Below, in pieces: positions 62,723 through 64,000 of a stretch of 64,000 nt of DNA. The notes beneath the pieces are model-generated. The model had not been told where the DNA came from and searched no databases. It saw nothing but the letters and a program-made list of their open reading frames with translations. Position numbers and translations under genes: made by a program. This DNA is from Mesorhizobium sp. (GTDB lineage Bacteria > Pseudomonadota > Alphaproteobacteria > Rhizobiales > Rhizobiaceae), in NCBI GenBank assembly GCA_004017275.1, contig SAKE01000015.1:1-64000 (forward strand). Reading direction: 5' to 3'. The stretch's first letter is position 1. Every line of letters starts with the position of its first letter.

Positions 62723-63823
62723 TTAAAGTGCCGGCTCCGGAACGGAGGCCTTGAAGACGTCGAGACGGGTTCCGGTCTCCGACGAAAAGAAATGCATATC
62801 CTCCGGCGAAATCTTCAGGCCGACCGCGCTGCCCGGTTCGGGGTGGACGGCCTCCGACGTCATCACCGAAAACGGCGCGCCGTCGAGATCGACGTAGATG
62901 ACGCGGCCCGCACCCAGTTCCTCGACGAGATCGACAGTGGCATTGAGCGCACCTGGCGTGCCCGGTGTTACCAACCGGGCGGCTTCAGGCCGGATACCCA
63001 TCGCTACCTTCGAGCCGACCGGCAGTCCCGCTCGGGCCATAGCCAGGCGCCGGCTGCCGCCAAGCAGCGACAGCCCGTCGAGCTCAACCGTGCCTTCGAG
63101 AATGTTCATGGCCGGCGCACCGACGAAGGTGGCGACGAAACGGCTGGCCGGACGGCTGTAGATCTGGGCCGGCGTGCCGACCTGCTCGACGCGCCCGCCA
63201 TTCATCACCACCAGCCGGTCGGCCAGCGTCATCGCCTCGACCTGATCATGCGTGACGAAGACCGAGGTGGCGTTCAGCCGGCGATGCAGTTTGCGGATTT
63301 CCGAGCGCATCTGGACGCGCAGCTTGGCGTCGAGGTTGGACAGCGGTTCGTCGAACAGGAACACTTTCGGCTCGCGGATCATCGCTCGGCCCATGGCGAC
63401 ACGCTGCCTCTGGCCGCCGGAAAGCGCCATCGGCTTGCGGTCGAGCAGATGTTCGAGCTCCAGCGTACGGGCGACCGCCTGGATGCGCTGTGTGCGCTCG
63501 GCCGCAGGAACGCCGGCGACCTTGAGCGAATAGCCAATGTTCTGCGCCACGCTCATATGCGGATAGAGCGCGTAATTCTGGAACACCATGGCGCAGCCGC
63601 GCTCGCGCGGTTCCAGTTTGTTGACGACGGTGCCGTCGATCGCGATCTCGCCGCCGGATATGTCCTCAAGCCCGGCGATCATCCGAAGCAGCGTGGACTT
63701 GCCGCAGCCCGACGGCCCGAGGATGACCACGAACTCGCCGGTGGCGATGTCGAGGTCGACGCCGTGCACGACCTGCATTTTGGCGTAGCTTTTCTTGACG
63801 TCGCGAATGGTTATCGAGGCCAT
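62723..63823 (-). CDS. ugpC: ABC transporter ATP-binding protein, UgpC/MsmK family
   Basis: ATPase of a CUT1-type importer, most likely for sn-glycerol-3-phosphate or its diesters. The 366 residues contain Walker A GPSGCGKSTLL, the signature ALSGGQRQRVAMGRAM, Walker B VFLFDEPLSNLD and the H-loop VTHDQVEAM. The OB-fold regulatory domain follows from about residue 240. The family is shared by several sugar importers. The Ugp reading comes from the permease C-terminus just upstream (63843) and the phosphodiesterase just downstream. The gene starts 19 bp after the permease stop. Confidence 0.85.
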   Translation of the reverse strand: MASITIRDVKKSYAKMQVVHGVDLDIATGEFVVILGPSGCGKSTLLRMIAGLEDISGGEIAIDGTVVNKLEPRERGCAMVFQNYALYPHMSVAQNIGYSLKVAGVPAAERTQRIQAVARTLELEHLLDRKPMALSGGQRQRVAMGRAMIREPKVFLFDEPLSNLDAKLRVQMRSEIRKLHRRLNATSVFVTHDQVEAMTLADRLVVMNGGRVEQVGTPAQIYSRPASRFVATFVGAPAMNILEGTVELDGLSLLGGSRRLAMARAGLPVGSKVAMGIRPEAARLVTPGTPGALNATVDLVEELGAGRVIYVDLDGAPFSVMTSEAVHPEPGSAVGLKISPEDMHFFSSETGTRLDVFKASVPEPAL

Positions 63824-63842
63824 TGGCCGTCTCCTTTCCAGG

Positions 63843-64000
63843 TCACTTCTCGGTGGCGATCAGGCCGCGCACGAACCAGCGTTGCATGAGCACCACGACA
63901 ATCAGCGGCGGCAGCATGACGATAAGCGTTCCGGCCATGGCGATGTTCCATTCCGGAATGCCGCCGACATTGGGAATGAGCTGCTTCAGCTCGGTGACCG
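63843..64000 (-). CDS. ugpE: ABC transporter permease, UgpE-like, C-terminal part only
   Basis: Only the last 51 codons lie in the window. They end with EWNIAMAGTLIVMLPPLIVV and LMQRWFVRGLIATEK, a pattern strongly typical of the final helix and tail of UgpE-type permeases of the MalG group. The gene runs off the window end. It is upstream of the ATPase gene on the same strand, so a ugp-type operon continues beyond 64000. Confidence 0.8.
   Translation of the reverse strand, partial: VTELKQLIPNVGGIPEWNIAMAGTLIVMLPPLIVVVLMQRWFVRGLIATEK

Overview
The window is a chromosomal segment of a high-GC alphaproteobacterium of the Rhizobiales, most likely Mesorhizobium or a close relative. The pointers are the conserved order lysC-ptsP-prfA-prmC-DUF4167-clpB, the rhizobial EI-Ntr (PtsP), a SigF/NrsF-type ECF pair, Fbp and Ugp-type importers, and rhizobial palindromic intergenic repeats. 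The genus is inferred from content; no search was run.

Layout. 1-6400: cell-envelope genes (M23 endopeptidase, DHA2 efflux pump, TMEM175-type membrane protein, L,D-transpeptidase). 6396-6763: a frameshifted MmcQ/YjbR-like gene. 6821-16468: a housekeeping block on the minus strand, read lysC, ptsP, prfA, prmC, DUF4167, clpB. 16702-20094: hybrid histidine kinase, glycolipid-binding-family protein, ubiG. 20097-22373: a degraded two-component flavin monooxygenase operon (flavin reductase, luciferase-family remnant, EamA transporter) with a divergent MarR regulator. 22378-29000: DUF1178, nitrilase-family amidohydrolase, grxC, comF, methyltransferase, a Flp pilin that is easily missed, mutT, GNAT, argJ. 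29123-32471: caspase-like protein, a candidate short transcript, a TetR regulator, a long inverted repeat and a parvulin. 32734-35466: secA.

35481-39900 is the most accessory-looking part: an Mrr-type restriction nuclease and a 1047-residue nuclease-methyltransferase-specificity enzyme related to Type ISP systems but lacking their helicase. The pair is AT-richer than its surroundings and is bracketed by palindromic repeats in inverted orientation. It looks like an acquired restriction islet between secA and a polysaccharide flippase gene.

39923-49863: flippase plus BioF2-like acyltransferase, tRNA-Leu(CAA), DedA/YqaA-like protein, DsbB, HNH endonuclease, alkyl-base DNA glycosylase, GluQRS, DMT transporter, YihY/BrkB, SDR and a HIG1-type small protein. 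49889-54290: cobalamin adenosyltransferase, rhomboid, etfBA and 3-hydroxyacyl-CoA dehydrogenase, an acyl-CoA/electron-transfer group. 54338-57694: membrane PAS-GGDEF protein, then the nrsF/sigF pair, which carries a near-consensus SigF-type promoter. 57957-61798: an Fbp-like iron ABC importer with a transcription terminator between the binding-protein gene and the permease gene. 61847-64000: a metallophosphoesterase and the start of a Ugp-like ABC importer, cut by the window end.

No prophage, CRISPR array, rRNA, transposase or replication origin was seen.
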